Positions 28,428 through 40,204 of a stretch of DNA of 64,000 bases are shown in pieces. Below the pieces are notes generated by a model. The model did no database searches. It saw only the letters and a list, made by a program, of their open reading frames with translations, and was not told the origin of the DNA. Origin of the DNA: Serinus canaria (taxonomy: Eukaryota > Chordata > Aves > Passeriformes > Fringillidae); contig NC_066316.1 in assembly GCF_022539315.1 (NCBI RefSeq), forward strand, positions 62,043,994 through 62,107,993. Reading direction: 5' to 3'. Within the stretch, counting starts at the first letter, position 1. Every line of letters starts with the position of its first letter. Position numbers and translations under genes: made by a program.

Positions 28428-29045
28428 CACAGAATCATTTATGTGGGAAAAAACCTCCAAGATCATCGAGTACAGCCTTTGACTGGTCACCATTCTGTCA
28501 ACTAGACCATGGTACTAAGTACCACTCCCAGTTATTTCTTGAATGCCTTCAGGGATAGTGACTCCTCGACCTCCCTGGGCAGTCTGTTCCAATGCTTAAC
28601 AACCCTTTCAGTGAAGGAATTCCTCCTGACATCCTACTTTAACGTCCCCCTGGTTTAGCTAGTGGCCATGTCCTCTTGTCATGTCACTAATTGTCTGGGA
28701 GAAAACATCAACCCCCATCCTGCTACAACCTCCTTTCAGGCAGCTGTAGAGAGCAATGAGGTCACCCCTGAGCTTCCTTTTCTCCAGGATGAACAACCCC
28801 AGTTCTTCCAGCTGCTCCTCATAAGACTTGTGATCCAGACCCTTCATCAGCTCCATTGGACACACTTTGACACCTCAATGTCTTCTTGGAAGTGAGGGCC
28901 CCAGACCTGGAGATGGTACTGGAGGTGTGGGCTCTCCAGCCCTGAGTACAGAGAATCAATCTCTTCCGTGGTCCTGCTGGCCACACTGTTCTTGATACAA
29001 GCCAGGATGTCACTGGCCTTCTTGGCAAATCTCTTAGCCATATCT
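28428..29045 (-). mobile_element. CR1 LINE, 5'-truncated, 3' end of ORF2 plus tail
   Basis: Sense is minus. From high to low coordinate it encodes the C-terminal part of CR1 ORF2: [43 protein letters not shown], then [17 protein letters not shown] and [16 protein letters not shown]. After this come the 3' untranslated part (ggaacagactgcccaggga read on the minus strand) and a terminal ATGATTCTGTG-like tail at the low-coordinate end. ORF2 encodes endonuclease and reverse transcriptase for target-primed retrotransposition; here only the region after the reverse transcriptase core survives, in more than one frame. It is a dead fragment inside intron 2 in the same orientation as NKAIN2. Confidence 0.95.
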
Positions 29046-29310
29046 TACCAAGGTCTTTACCCATCCTGCCATAATCCTGTCTTTAAACGTATGGGAGTAA
29101 CCCTCTTTTCACAAGAGTTGGTGCAAACCTCAACCACTTTGAATAATTTGAAAAGGGTTTTTACTTTTGGTATAAAAGATCAAAAAAAAGTAATGTGATT
29201 TCCCGTCTATGCCATACTGATCAGCTAACAAGTCCTAACAGGCAGTAGATCTTTGAAGAATATAAATAAATATATTCTACTAAGCCATTAGTTTCCATAT
29301 ATAAGTTATC

Positions 29311-29328
29311 AAAAAAAAAAAAAAAAAA
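29311..29328 (+). repeat. Poly-A run (18 bases)
   Basis: Eighteen consecutive A followed by CCCAAAACTAACCC. No gene-derived sequence precedes it. Confidence 0.9.
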
Positions 29329-30906
29329 CCCAAAACTAACCCATTGAAAAGTGTAAATGCTTTCTAATAAGTGAGAAGAAATAGTTCCAAATAGCAGTGA
29401 AATGAAACAGCAAACTATGCACAAGCATATTAATGAATATTTCTGGCAGTCTTAACACAGTTGCCATTGACATTCAGCACTCAGCACTCACCATGCAGCC
29501 TCAAACAGATTACATAAAAACGATGGAGAGACAGATGATAGATTATTTATTGAGAGTCAAGCCCTACAGGAAGAGGGCTAAAATGTCTCTGATTTTTATA
29601 CTCCCTCAGGATAAAGGTTACACTGTAAAGAAATGGAAACTGTCCTCCCCTTCAACTAAGGGCAGGATCCAACTGCAACCAACTTGATAGATTTAGATAA
29701 AATAGGAAGCAACAAATGCTACAGTTACTTAGTGTAAAACCTCACTCAAAAATCCAAACTCAAACTTGCAAACAATTCCCCACAGGATACTTAACACCAA
29801 AGCTGCCCTCCCACCCCCCAAAAAAGGGAAAACAACAAAACCAACCCTTTCCAATTAGACAAAATGAGATTTCACATTTGAGGTTTATTTTCAAAGTGTA
29901 TTGAAGAAAAAACCTAACCCAACAAACTAAACCCAAAAAGCGTAAAAAGAGAACTAAACAGAAGTCATCAAGAAGCTGGCCTTATAATACAGCCCAGGAT
30001 GTGTAGGAGCAATTCAAAGCCTACATAGCCTTAGATCTTTTTCCCTCATATCTCAGTGGAACAGTCATTATTGTATTGAGTAATTCTACTTTCCCCTACT
30101 AGCCTCCCCACATAGGTCGATTTGAATTATCTTGGTAGAAAGTAATTCGTTGTCAAAACAATTATGTTACCATGCCAAGTTTAAAATGTACTAAAATTAG
30201 GCTTCAAGCAATAACAAAACCAAGTGAAAAATGCTAGTGAATGAGAGCTATTTTGCTTCTGTCATGAGGTAAACTCATGGTTCAATTAGCAAACAAATGC
30301 AGCTTGAAGCATTCCTATCTCCACCCAGATTTCATAGAGAGAGACTGATGAAAGCAAATCCTAACCCTTAACAGCAACACATGCCATTTTCTGTGAAAAT
30401 GTACGCTACTTGTAGCAAAAGAAAATTGCAGTATTTGTTGGCCTAAACCTGTACAGTTGCTAGATGTCAAAGCTGATATGGGATATCTGAGTTAGTGTTT
30501 TGAAAGCACATAAACATACTGAAATATTTTGCCATTCAAATAATGTCAAAATACTTGGGTACTATTAGGCAACTAATTTAAAAATACTGTCTGTCCAACC
30601 TACTGTCCTCTAATGTACCCCAAACTCCCTGGGAATATGAGACTGAAGCACTCTAGATTTCTGATCATAAGACAATATGTTGTAGCTTGTCTCATCAGAA
30701 TTGTTTTAATGACCTGAGGAATAAAAAAAAGTGAAACTCAAGGAGTCTAAAACTTTGTCTGGAACATGTAAGTCAAAATTCAGATGTGGAACTGAAGTAA
30801 GTTATGTTCAACATGTACAATATATATTTGAACCAGACTCAGAGGAAATTGGTGGGGAATAATCGAGTCATAAGAAGTAGTAATTATGCTAAGGAGGCAG
30901 TCAAAT

Positions 30907-30930
30907 AAACAAACAAACAAACAAACAAAA
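30907..30930 (+). repeat. (AAAC)n microsatellite
   Basis: About six units of AAAC, continuing into irregular A/C-rich sequence to about 30953. Confidence 0.92.
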
Positions 30931-33900
30931 CCAAAACCAATCAAACAAAAAAATTGCTATCCCATTGGTTTGTAGAGATAGGAAGGAAAATTTGAATTTC
31001 CAAAACACAACTGATGCTGAAAGATGATGAAAAACTACAATACTTTATCATAGGAACTTGTAAGAAAGTTCAACGGAGACACAAAGACTGATAAGAGGAT
31101 TAAAAGAAATTAAAAAAGAGAAGGCACAAAAAACTCACAGAGCTGAACCTTGAAATAATCATTTTTGCAGATAGGTTAACTACAGCACGGGTCCATAGGC
31201 AGCAGAAGTGTGCAGACTCCATTTTTGAAAAGGGAAGTGAGTGGAGAATTTGCACCACAGCAAAGTCCAGGAGAGCAGAGCTGGCAGAGTATCTCATTAT
31301 TGCCTACATTAAGGAGCACAAGATCTAATACAGTGACCTAAGGTATTGAACAGTGAGGAGAGAACATCCATTAAAATTGGCAACTACTCAATGAAGGGTT
31401 TCTATAGAAAAACAGGGCCAAGAGTAAATAACACAGTGTAACTAATTCCATATTCTATTTATGTGATTTTACTCCCAGGATCACTCTGGTGATACACACT
31501 CCTTTAAGGCGATAAAAAGTAAAAAATCCTTGTGTATTTCAATGTGTTTCATTCCTCATGATTTTTAATGCCAGAACTTGGAAGTTCTGTTTCCCAGATG
31601 ACAGAAAGGGATAAATCTGAGAGTCTCATCCTCTCTCCTACTAGTAGAATGAAGACTAGTTTTATGGGAAAGACAACATTGTATTTAAAATTCCCATTCA
31701 TGATCATGCATGAACATTCACAACACTTCCCTGACTTAACCAGAGCTTTTAAGTTTCTACAGACTGTCTATGATGTGGTTTGGGCAGGAATCCTCCTACT
31801 ATGCACATCTTTTAAAGCACAGTTGAGTGCAAATCACAGCATATAAGGATAAAACTTCTTTACCCCATTCCATGGTCAGTGCCTGAATAACTTTTGTGAC
31901 CATAAATAAAATTGGCCATTTTCAGAATCTGTTATCCCAGAAGTCAAATATCAAATGGTAAAAGTCAGTGTCAATAAAGTTGTCAAGAGACTTCTCACAC
32001 AGAAACAGCAATGTATTTCAGAAACAGACACATCACAAAAGGCTGCTTATTCACACCATGTCTACACCCTTGTGAATTTAACAATGACATCTTTATGAGA
32101 GAAAAGCACTGTCAATCACCCTAAGACATTCAGACAAATGCATTAATATTGGTAGTAATTAAATTTATTACAAGGGTAAATCTCTCAAGACAGAAAGAGG
32201 ATCTAATTTTGCTGCAGAATTCAGAGCATCAACATGAAATAATAAAATTGGCTTAACAAGACAACTAAGAGCTGTAGAACCCAAAACCTTTGTACCATTT
32301 ATGTCACTAAAAATATTTCAAATCTATGAAGAGGTATTTCAACAAGACTAAAGACAGAAGAGTGCTTACTATTTCACAGAAAGTAGTAGTACCACCTAGG
32401 TAAAACAAAACTCATAAATAAAATCAGTGACAGGCTTGTTTCAACATTAAATTTCAAACAGGAATTTGCTCTTCAGGGAGATGCAAAATTAAATATGTAG
32501 AGTGCTCAGTGTCATAGGTATGAATAACTTTTTGGTTTTTACTCACAACAGAAACATTTTGAAGATTACTTTAGATCTAGACTAAAAAAGCCCAACTGAT
32601 TAGCAATGAGCTGATAAAATAAATTATGCCAATTTAAAATTAATTATTTTGATTTGAAATTTATCACCTATTCAAACTATTTAGCAAAGGACACATGGCT
32701 TGTTTATGCATTACTTACATTTGGTATCCTTTAACAAACTTTTTATCCAAGGAACAACCTATATTCTCTTCCAAAAGATGGTGATTTAACAAACTTGAAA
32801 ACTTCTGTAGTTATTTCTAATGAGTTCTGCCTTTTTCCAGTTGGACAGTAAATTCACAAGCTAAATGTTTGATTTTGTGAGCCATAAATGAAAGGAAAAA
32901 CATTCACTGGTTTCAGAGCACAATGAGCACAGAATCTTTAACTGGCCTACTAGCTGATAAAAAACAACATGAAACCCAAAATTATTTATGTCTCATTCAC
33001 CCAAAATTGATACTGAAATCAATAAAAACAGCTTCAGAGATTAGTATAATAAATAAATAAATAGAAATCTAACAAACAGGATGATTGAAAATAGCTAAGA
33101 AATTACAGGTAGGAACCAAACTGAGCAGCAGCATTATTGGTTGCTTGAACTGGTATAGGGGGAATCATACCATTTAATTGTAGAAATAAAATGTTACTTT
33201 ACTAGACTTGTATAGAAGAAAAATTTCTATTGATATGCAAAATTCTGTCCTTAGAGGCATTTATAATTCAAATCTTACCTGCTGAGTTCATAGCATGTAA
33301 AATGCTGCTTCACTATGATCTAACCAATATGACTGTATATAGCATTAACATCTATGCCGAATATACATAATAAGCCATAAAACAACATGCAAATAAATAG
33401 CGCCCTTGACAGCTAAATTATAGAGGTAGGGAGCATTGGAAATTTTGGAACATGCTTAATAGTGCATTTTATAACTCTACTCATTGTTTATCCTGCCTTT
33501 CATTGTCATTCAGAAAATATATCTCTATTGGTAATGTTCTCACAGCAACAGGCAAAACTTGAAAGAACTACCATGCCCTGTTTCTTGTGGAGCTTTGGGA
33601 GTTGAAAACAATAATGAAAACATCAAAAATTTTAAAAGGTAAGTACAGATGGGAAGAGAAAAACATCTCTGAAGTTCTGAAATGAAGATTTGTGACAAGA
33701 TTTACAAATGATTTTTAAGTAGGTTCTTGTTCAGATCCAAAAAAAAGGCCACATTTGGAATATAACTAAAGAAAAGCATCTCCATCTTCTCTCAGAATTG
33801 GAGATGGGGATTTGTAAATGAATAGGGTAGTACCACACTTTGTGTGATTCTCAATGCACCTTTCTTCTAACCTCAGGGTGACAATGAAGCTCACAAAAAA

Positions 33901-34562
33901 GAATCAGCCACATTTCCTAGGAAAAAGACCTCTTGAAAAAAATATGAGGGTGGACTCCAGGTCCTGTCAGGTCACCCTGTGCAGAGATATAAGACAACTA
34001 TGACTAAAGTCAGCTTCACTCAAATTACTAAGATTACATAAATTTTAATCAGTTGGCCAGAAGAACTTGGTTTCAGTACAGTACTGGTCAGCAGGGCTGC
34101 TCAGACTTCATTTAATTTAAAGCTAAAACTTCATTTTAGCTACACACAGTACAATGCATTTTCAAATACACATGTAGAGATTAGCAACTGAATCAAGGTG
34201 AAGAGATTAGAGGGAGACATAGAAGTACAGGAGGAGCTGGAATAGAAAGAAGAGCAGCAGCAGAGTTTTTGTTCTGTGATGGTATTCCACTACAAGCCCA
34301 GAGCCAGGAGCCAGTTACAAAGGAGAGGCAGCACAACAGAGGAATGTGACATTTGAGCAGTTAGTTTGGACTAAAGGCAATGTTTCCTGTTTTTTCTAAT
34401 GTATATTTCACTGTGCTGCAGAATTTTAATTAAAATGTATTCATTCCTTGGAAGAAGCACAACAAGAGATACCAGTAGCCATTGCAACAGCCATGGAGCC
34501 TGACAAAAGAGTGATCACAAAGCCAGGTTCAGGCATCAGCAAGTTTTCCCTTGCTGAAAGAA

Positions 34563-35095
34563 TGTGCCAGCTTTGTCTGGGATAGCTTGCTTCAGAGTAG
34601 CTGGTATGAAGCCTCGTTTTGGGTTGGTGCTGACAACAGTGTTTATAATATAAAGATGCTTTTGCTGTTGCTGAGAAGAGCCTGTAGCCTGCCAAGGCCT
34701 TTTCTGCCCACCAGCAAGGAGGCTGGGAATGCACAAGCTGGGAGGGGACACAGCCAGGACAGCCAACCCCAGCTGACCCTGGCAACACTCCATGCCATAT
34801 GACATCATGCTCAGTATATAAAGTGGGGGAAAAGAGGAAGAGGGGCATCTTTGGAGTGATGGCATTTGTCTTCCCAAATAATTTTTAGGCATGATGGACC
34901 CTTGCTTTCCTGGGAATGGTTGAGCTCCTTCCTGTCCATGGGAAGAAGTAAATGAATTAGTTTTCTTTGCTTGCATGTGCAGATTTTGTTTACTTTTTTA
35001 AACTGCCTTCATCACAACCCGTGAGTTTTCTCACTTTTACCCTTTCAATTCTCTTCCCCATCCCAGCAGAGGAGCATAGCTGACAGCTGGGACAG
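34563..35095 (+). mobile_element. ERVL-type solo LTR with TATA box
   Basis: The sequence follows the pattern of the abundant avian ERVL LTR. It starts TGTGCCAGCTTTGTCTGGGA, continues with gctgacaacagtgt, ttgctgagaagagcct, gctgggaggggacacagcc and ccatatgacatcatgctcag, then a TATATAAAG box, and later aactgccttcatcacaaccc and gtgagttttctcacttttac. The last part is diverged and no clear terminal CA or target-site duplication is visible, so the right edge is approximate. No retroviral coding sequence adjoins it, so this is a solo LTR left by recombination. LTRs supply promoter, enhancer and polyadenylation signals; this one points along the plus strand, antisense to NKAIN2. Confidence 0.88.
34815..34823 (+). 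promoter_or_regulatory. TATA box of the ERVL LTR promoter
   Basis: TATATAAAG lies shortly after the conserved CATATGACATCATGCTCAG segment, where the LTR core promoter is expected. Transcription, if any, would start roughly 25-30 bases to the right on the plus strand. Confidence 0.6.
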
Positions 35096-35149
35096 AGAGT
35101 TACTGTCCAAAGTCTGTTTTTTTGGTTTTCTTGGGATTTTTTTTCTTGG

Positions 35150-35167
35150 TTTTTTTTTTTTTTTTTT
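35150..35167 (+). repeat. Poly-T run (18 bases)
   Basis: A T homopolymer within a longer T-rich tract with GG/GGG breaks starting at about 35116. Confidence 0.9.
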
Positions 35168-35961
35168 CCTTGCAGAATTATTCCACATTGTTAGGTAGCT
35201 GTGATTCCAATCTTTATTCCAAGACTTTATAGACAGTTCGCAGCATCCCAGTTTGCTGGATGCACTGGGTAAAACACAGGCTTGTACCGAGAAAAATGGA
35301 TTCACATGATTATCTCTCAGAGCCTGTCATCTGATAATGGGAAAATGTCTCAGACCTTTAATGTGTCAGCTCCTACGTTTTAAAGCAGTGTGGGGGAATA
35401 CTTCCCTACTCCAGTAGTTTGACACAAGGCCAGAGACATTAAAAGCTCTGAGGTGGACAGACATCTCCACGAATGCCTGCTATAAACACATAAAAGATAA
35501 AAAGATAGAGCTATAACCTTTTAGACAAGCAAATGTCAGTATAATTGATATACAGCAAGTAGAAAAAATATTAAATAAACAATGTGAAAATCCACAGTAA
35601 CAAATACAGGTGTAAGTCTGGGAAACACAAGGAAACCTGATTATGCTAGATAAAGAGAAATATTCAGCACTGAGAAAAGGTCATCTTAGAGCAGTGGAAA
35701 CATTACTTTATCCTTGCTTGGTTTTTAATTATATCTAACTGTCCAAGGCTATTGGATGCTTAAGAGAATTTTAATGCTTTCCACTGCAGTTTAGGTAGAG
35801 GTAGCAAACCCCACGGATTCCATCTCTAATCTCTTCCTTTACATATCTGTTTAAAGACTTCATCTGCTAAGTCATTCATTCTCCATGCTCTTTATAGTAT
35901 TTCAACCACGTGCCAATTAGACATTATTTTAACAGAAAGGATTGCTAGATGTTCTAAAGAG

Positions 35962-35977
35962 AAAAAAAAAAAAAAAA
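35962..35977 (+). repeat. Poly-A run (16 bases)
   Basis: An uninterrupted A homopolymer. Confidence 0.9.
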
Positions 35978-36577
35978 CAGTCACGAAGTACCAACCCCAC
36001 TGTAGGAAAAAAACCCACTTGTTATTAGAGTGACAAAACAGAGGATCTCTTCTAAAGAAACAACACTAAATGCAGAGGAACTTCCATGGTGAGCTCTCTG
36101 GTTTGAATGCAAATAAAACGCAACATTCATTATGCATTTTTTTCTGTTCAACATGGAACTTTACTCCTCAGTGGCAAATCCCTGGAAAACCATCTTCCTT
36201 TGCTGAGGAATGGGAGAGGGAGAGCCATTTGGAATGGCTACTTTTTAAATGTGAATACAAAACATTGTAAGGGAATAAAAGCTCTAGGAAAGGGTGAATG
36301 TAGCTGAATTCTACACCAGTCAAACCTGTCATGAGACTAATAAGTGTGGATTTAAATTAAAAGTATCAGTCACTGAACAGGTTCTGCATAAAATTTCCTG
36401 GGAACCAAAGCTGCACTTAATTATATGATGCAAATTATAATCTTTCATCTTAAATTAATCAGCATTTTAATCACTTTAAAAAACAGTATTAGCTAAGTGT
36501 CTTTAAAAGGACTTTTTTATAACTGAAAACTTAGAAAACACTCTGAAAATTAGTGAAAATCCATCTCAGTCTGAAGG

Positions 36578-36591
36578 AAAAAAAAAAAAAA
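36578..36591 (+). repeat. Poly-A run (14 bases)
   Basis: An uninterrupted A homopolymer followed by CCC. Confidence 0.88.
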
Positions 36592-38919
36592 CCCTGTTCA
36601 AGTAAATTCTGTATTGGAGTCTTGTCCAGAGTGTCTTTAATAATACTTTCTGAAAATATATCCAATAATTTTCAGGAATCAGTGGCTCTAAGAATCAAAT
36701 AGATTTCATGTTCAAATAAAGGAGAAGACTATACTGTGTTTTTAAAATGCTTTCTTTTTAAAAAGCCTCTTGGATTCTGGCCATTTCTCTTTTGCTCTTT
36801 GGAACTGTTTTCTGACAGCAGGAAACTTCTGAGAAAGTAATGTCCCACACAAATCTTAAAGGAATTGGAGACTAAGGAGCTCTTATATGGGACCACTTCC
36901 TTTTTATGTCTTGACTAGTTCTCTGATCAGCAGGGGGTTTGTGATTTTTTTTTTTCCCATTGTGCTTTCCTAGGGCTGGCAGATTAACTGTCTGAGTACT
37001 CTTTAATCTTCAAAGAATATTTTACACTTTTTAAAGAAGAGTCATCCTTTAAATAATTTCCTTTAGATTAATTATTTGTATCCTCAATGCCTCACACCTA
37101 AATAAGTCCAAGTAAAGAGAGCAGATGAAAGAAGTCAAACTTCACCCAGACAATTACAGGAAAAAAAATATTCTATCCTAAATAATAGGAAAAGTTTAAA
37201 ATAAAGAGCCAAAAATGACAGAAAATGCAGAGAAATTTACTGTAGACTATCTTCTTTCATCAGCTTCCATACAGTCAAGACAGATGCACTCTGTATAATA
37301 TTATACTGGAAGTGATTCTTGAACATATATATTCAAGGCTTAGCCGAATGTGCAGGGCTTAAGAATTTGAAATCCACTGAGATTTCTTGCAAGTTATCAA
37401 AATGTATCTAAAAGGAGAGGTCAAAAGTACAGGGTCATCAAATCTTAGACCAACTTTCTAGACTGATTATCAGGGAAAAAACAACATCTTTTTTTTAAAC
37501 ATGTATTTAATACTCCACCAATAAGCTAACGGATAAGCATACAGAAAGAATTACTTTTTGAACACTGGAATAGTTAAGCTTTTGTTTGATCAAGTTCTGT
37601 AGTGTTAGCCATTAGACTAAAAATTTGTATTAGGGCTGTGACACTGACCAGCCAGCCATTCACAAACTTCTACTCCCTTCACATTCTCATCCCTACCCTA
37701 AAGCAGGCTAGATTCACTTACAAAAGTAAACTGCTGAGCCTGTCCTTTTAAATTTAAATTAAAGTACATTTGAATCCACAGCATCCTAAAATCTAGTCTT
37801 TTAACACAACAGCAGCAAAGCACTCTATTAAACAGAATACCTCCCTGTGAATCAAATCCCTTTCAGCATATGTTGTTCAAAGCCCAAAGGGCAATCTTCT
37901 ACTTACATCCCTACTGATTTTTCACAGCATCTTCCAGACGTGAGCCAAACCCTCCAATAAAATAACAGTCAGCCAAGTTTACAAAGGTCATTTGTATGGA
38001 GGTAGCATCAGTAGTAAAAGGACAGACTATAAAAAGAATCCCAAACTCTACTCTTCCTTGGCATCCAAATTATCACTAATCTCTTATGAGAATTTTTAAG
38101 AGAAAAAAGTTGCAACAACGTGCTCTTGTTCCCAGTATTTCTGAACATGGAACTATTTCAGAAAACACTGACAAGACTTGAATAAAGACTACTGAAAAGG
38201 TGACCAGAATAAAGGATATTTTTTAAGAAGAAGAGCCTTGACAAACATTTTTATTGGGCAAACATATTATTGAGCAAGCATTCCTCAACCAAAATATTAA
38301 GTATAAATTCTGGAATGAAAAAAATGCTAACATATTGAATACCTAACACGGAAAATGCCAAGGAGAATTTATGCTGCTATTCATGGCATGGAAAGCATTT
38401 CAAGAAAATGCTCCTATGCCGAAACTAGTACACCATAAAATACCAGTGCTTCATTAGCATCAATTTATCTGGCATAACAAATATTAAGCTGTGAATGAAG
38501 CAAAGCTAATTCAGGGTTGAGGTGAATTCTCCAGCACTGCAAGAGTCTTAATTCATGCTATGGAGTTTTACCAGTGTCCCAAGCATGTTTCTGCAAGGTT
38601 TGCTAGTGCTCTTTTAAGTTTCGTAGTTTAAGTTTGTATTTTTTCTTTGTCCTCATCCTCTTGGTCACACACTTTGCCCTTCAAAGCTTTTATTTACTTC
38701 AATGCAATCCTATGCTGCATTACAGTTTTAGCAACTTTACATCTCCATTTACTTCATCAGACACAATCTTTCACAGAAATGTATTATAGTTAACTGTCTC
38801 TACTAACTAGCTATACTAGTGTGCTGTTTCTCCCTTGCTTTGTCTCTTTAATTTGGGAGTTTACAGAGATTCTAAAGCAATATTCTACTGAAAGTATTCA
38901 AAGAAAACATGTAAATTTG

Positions 38920-39021
38920 GTGCTTAGGGAGATGGTTCAGTGGTGGGTTTGGCCGGGTTAGGTTAATGGTTGAACTCAATGATAATACAGGTCATTTCCA
39001 ATCTTAATGATTCTATCATTC
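38920..39021 (+). mobile_element. CR1 LINE 3'-terminal fragment
   Basis: About 100 bp of CR1 tail on the plus strand: gtgcttagggagatggttca, gtgggtttgg, gttaggttaatggttgaact, caatgat, ending in the terminal repeat aatgattctatcattc. It is non-coding, severely 5'-truncated and antisense to NKAIN2. Confidence 0.9.
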
Positions 39022-40204
39022 ATTGGTTTTTCATGAAGATGAGGATTAGCAAAAAATGTTGGCTTCTTGATATTTCCGGAGGCACAGTGACCACTTATAT
39101 TTTAGTCACTATTAGTTGATGACTAGATATAATTCTGTTTTTAAGAACTCATCTGGTTTTCTTTCAACTGAAGAAAAACTATTTACATACCTAATTTTTA
39201 ATCAACAGCCCCAAGAATAAAACAAGTAAGAATTGAGGAACTATTTTGTTAAAATTTCACCTGAGCATTTGTTCTATTTAGATGTAGGCAGAGCTTTCCA
39301 TAGTGGCCACTCTGAGGGTTGCCAGCACCTCCTCAATCTTGCATAGTTGGTATTTTCTGAATGTTTTTGATTGTTCTGATTGAAAAGATAATGGTGGTGT
39401 GCTTATGATGCAGCCACTTGAAACTAATGGATGGCAACCTTTACTTTTCCTTCCCAAGTGTAAGAACATCTTAATACACATGCAGTTCTCAAATGAAAAG
39501 CTGCTTTGTCCTCCCTGTTTAAGGCACATGTGAAATTTAATTCCTGGAATTCTGTGAAATCTGGGGAAATTACTATTCTGTCATTATTATCTTTCATTGC
39601 TTATCCCTGAGATACCTCTCTTTTTTGGTTAGTTTTAACTTTTTCATTGGGTAAGTGTATATTTTTGTAATTACCTAAGTTTTCACTGGCACAGATTTTC
39701 TTACTAGCATGGAAATATAACTGTGGTCACACATGTCCTGGTTGATCTGGCTTGTAAGCACTAAGATATAAATCACCTTGCATCACACTGAGTGAAACAA
39801 ACAAATCCTGAAAATTTTTATACTGAGAAGATTATGGACAATGAAAAATTTTTCATACAAGTAACATTTCCAGTTTTAAGTGGATTTATTCCAGTCTTGT
39901 TCAGCTTGATTTCTAGCTCACATTCAGCAAAGATTTTAGCAAATAGAGTGACAGAATATCCTAAAATTTAATAATTTTGTGGCTGGAATTAGTGATAGTT
40001 CCAGGAAATTATTTTTTTCAAGCCCATTTAAGTCAGAAATGCAATTCTAAGGGGCTGGTCTTCTCTGATTTATAGTAGATATAACAGCTAACTTTTTTCT
40101 ACTCACATTAAAAATAAAATTATCTGAAATCTATGTGAGTAATAGAAATAATTTATGCATTACATTTATACATTGAAATACAGAAATGAATATATAGGTA
40201 TGAA
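39022..40204 (-). other. NKAIN2: NKAIN2 intron 2 segment, nothing recognised
   Basis: About 1.2 kb of AT-rich intron between two CR1 copies, without a supported gene, exon or repeat. Confidence 0.7.

Larger units (their letters stand above)
29046..34562 (-). other. NKAIN2: NKAIN2 intron 2 segment, mostly unique
   Basis: AT-rich intron. Simple sequence includes an A run at 29311-29328 and the (AAAC)n tract at 30907-30930. I recognise no gene, exon or mobile element. Confidence 0.7.
35096..38919 (-). other. NKAIN2: NKAIN2 intron 2 segment, unique
   Basis: AT-rich intron with homopolymer runs: T at 35150-35167, A at 35962-35977 and A at 36578-36591. I recognise no exon, RNA gene or mobile element. 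Confidence 0.7.

Noticed and set aside
34441..34976. Overlapping 135- and 146-codon minus-strand frames
   Set aside because: They overlap the plus-oriented ERVL LTR and extend only a little outside it. LTR sequence explains most of the GC-rich open frame, and no protein family is recognisable.
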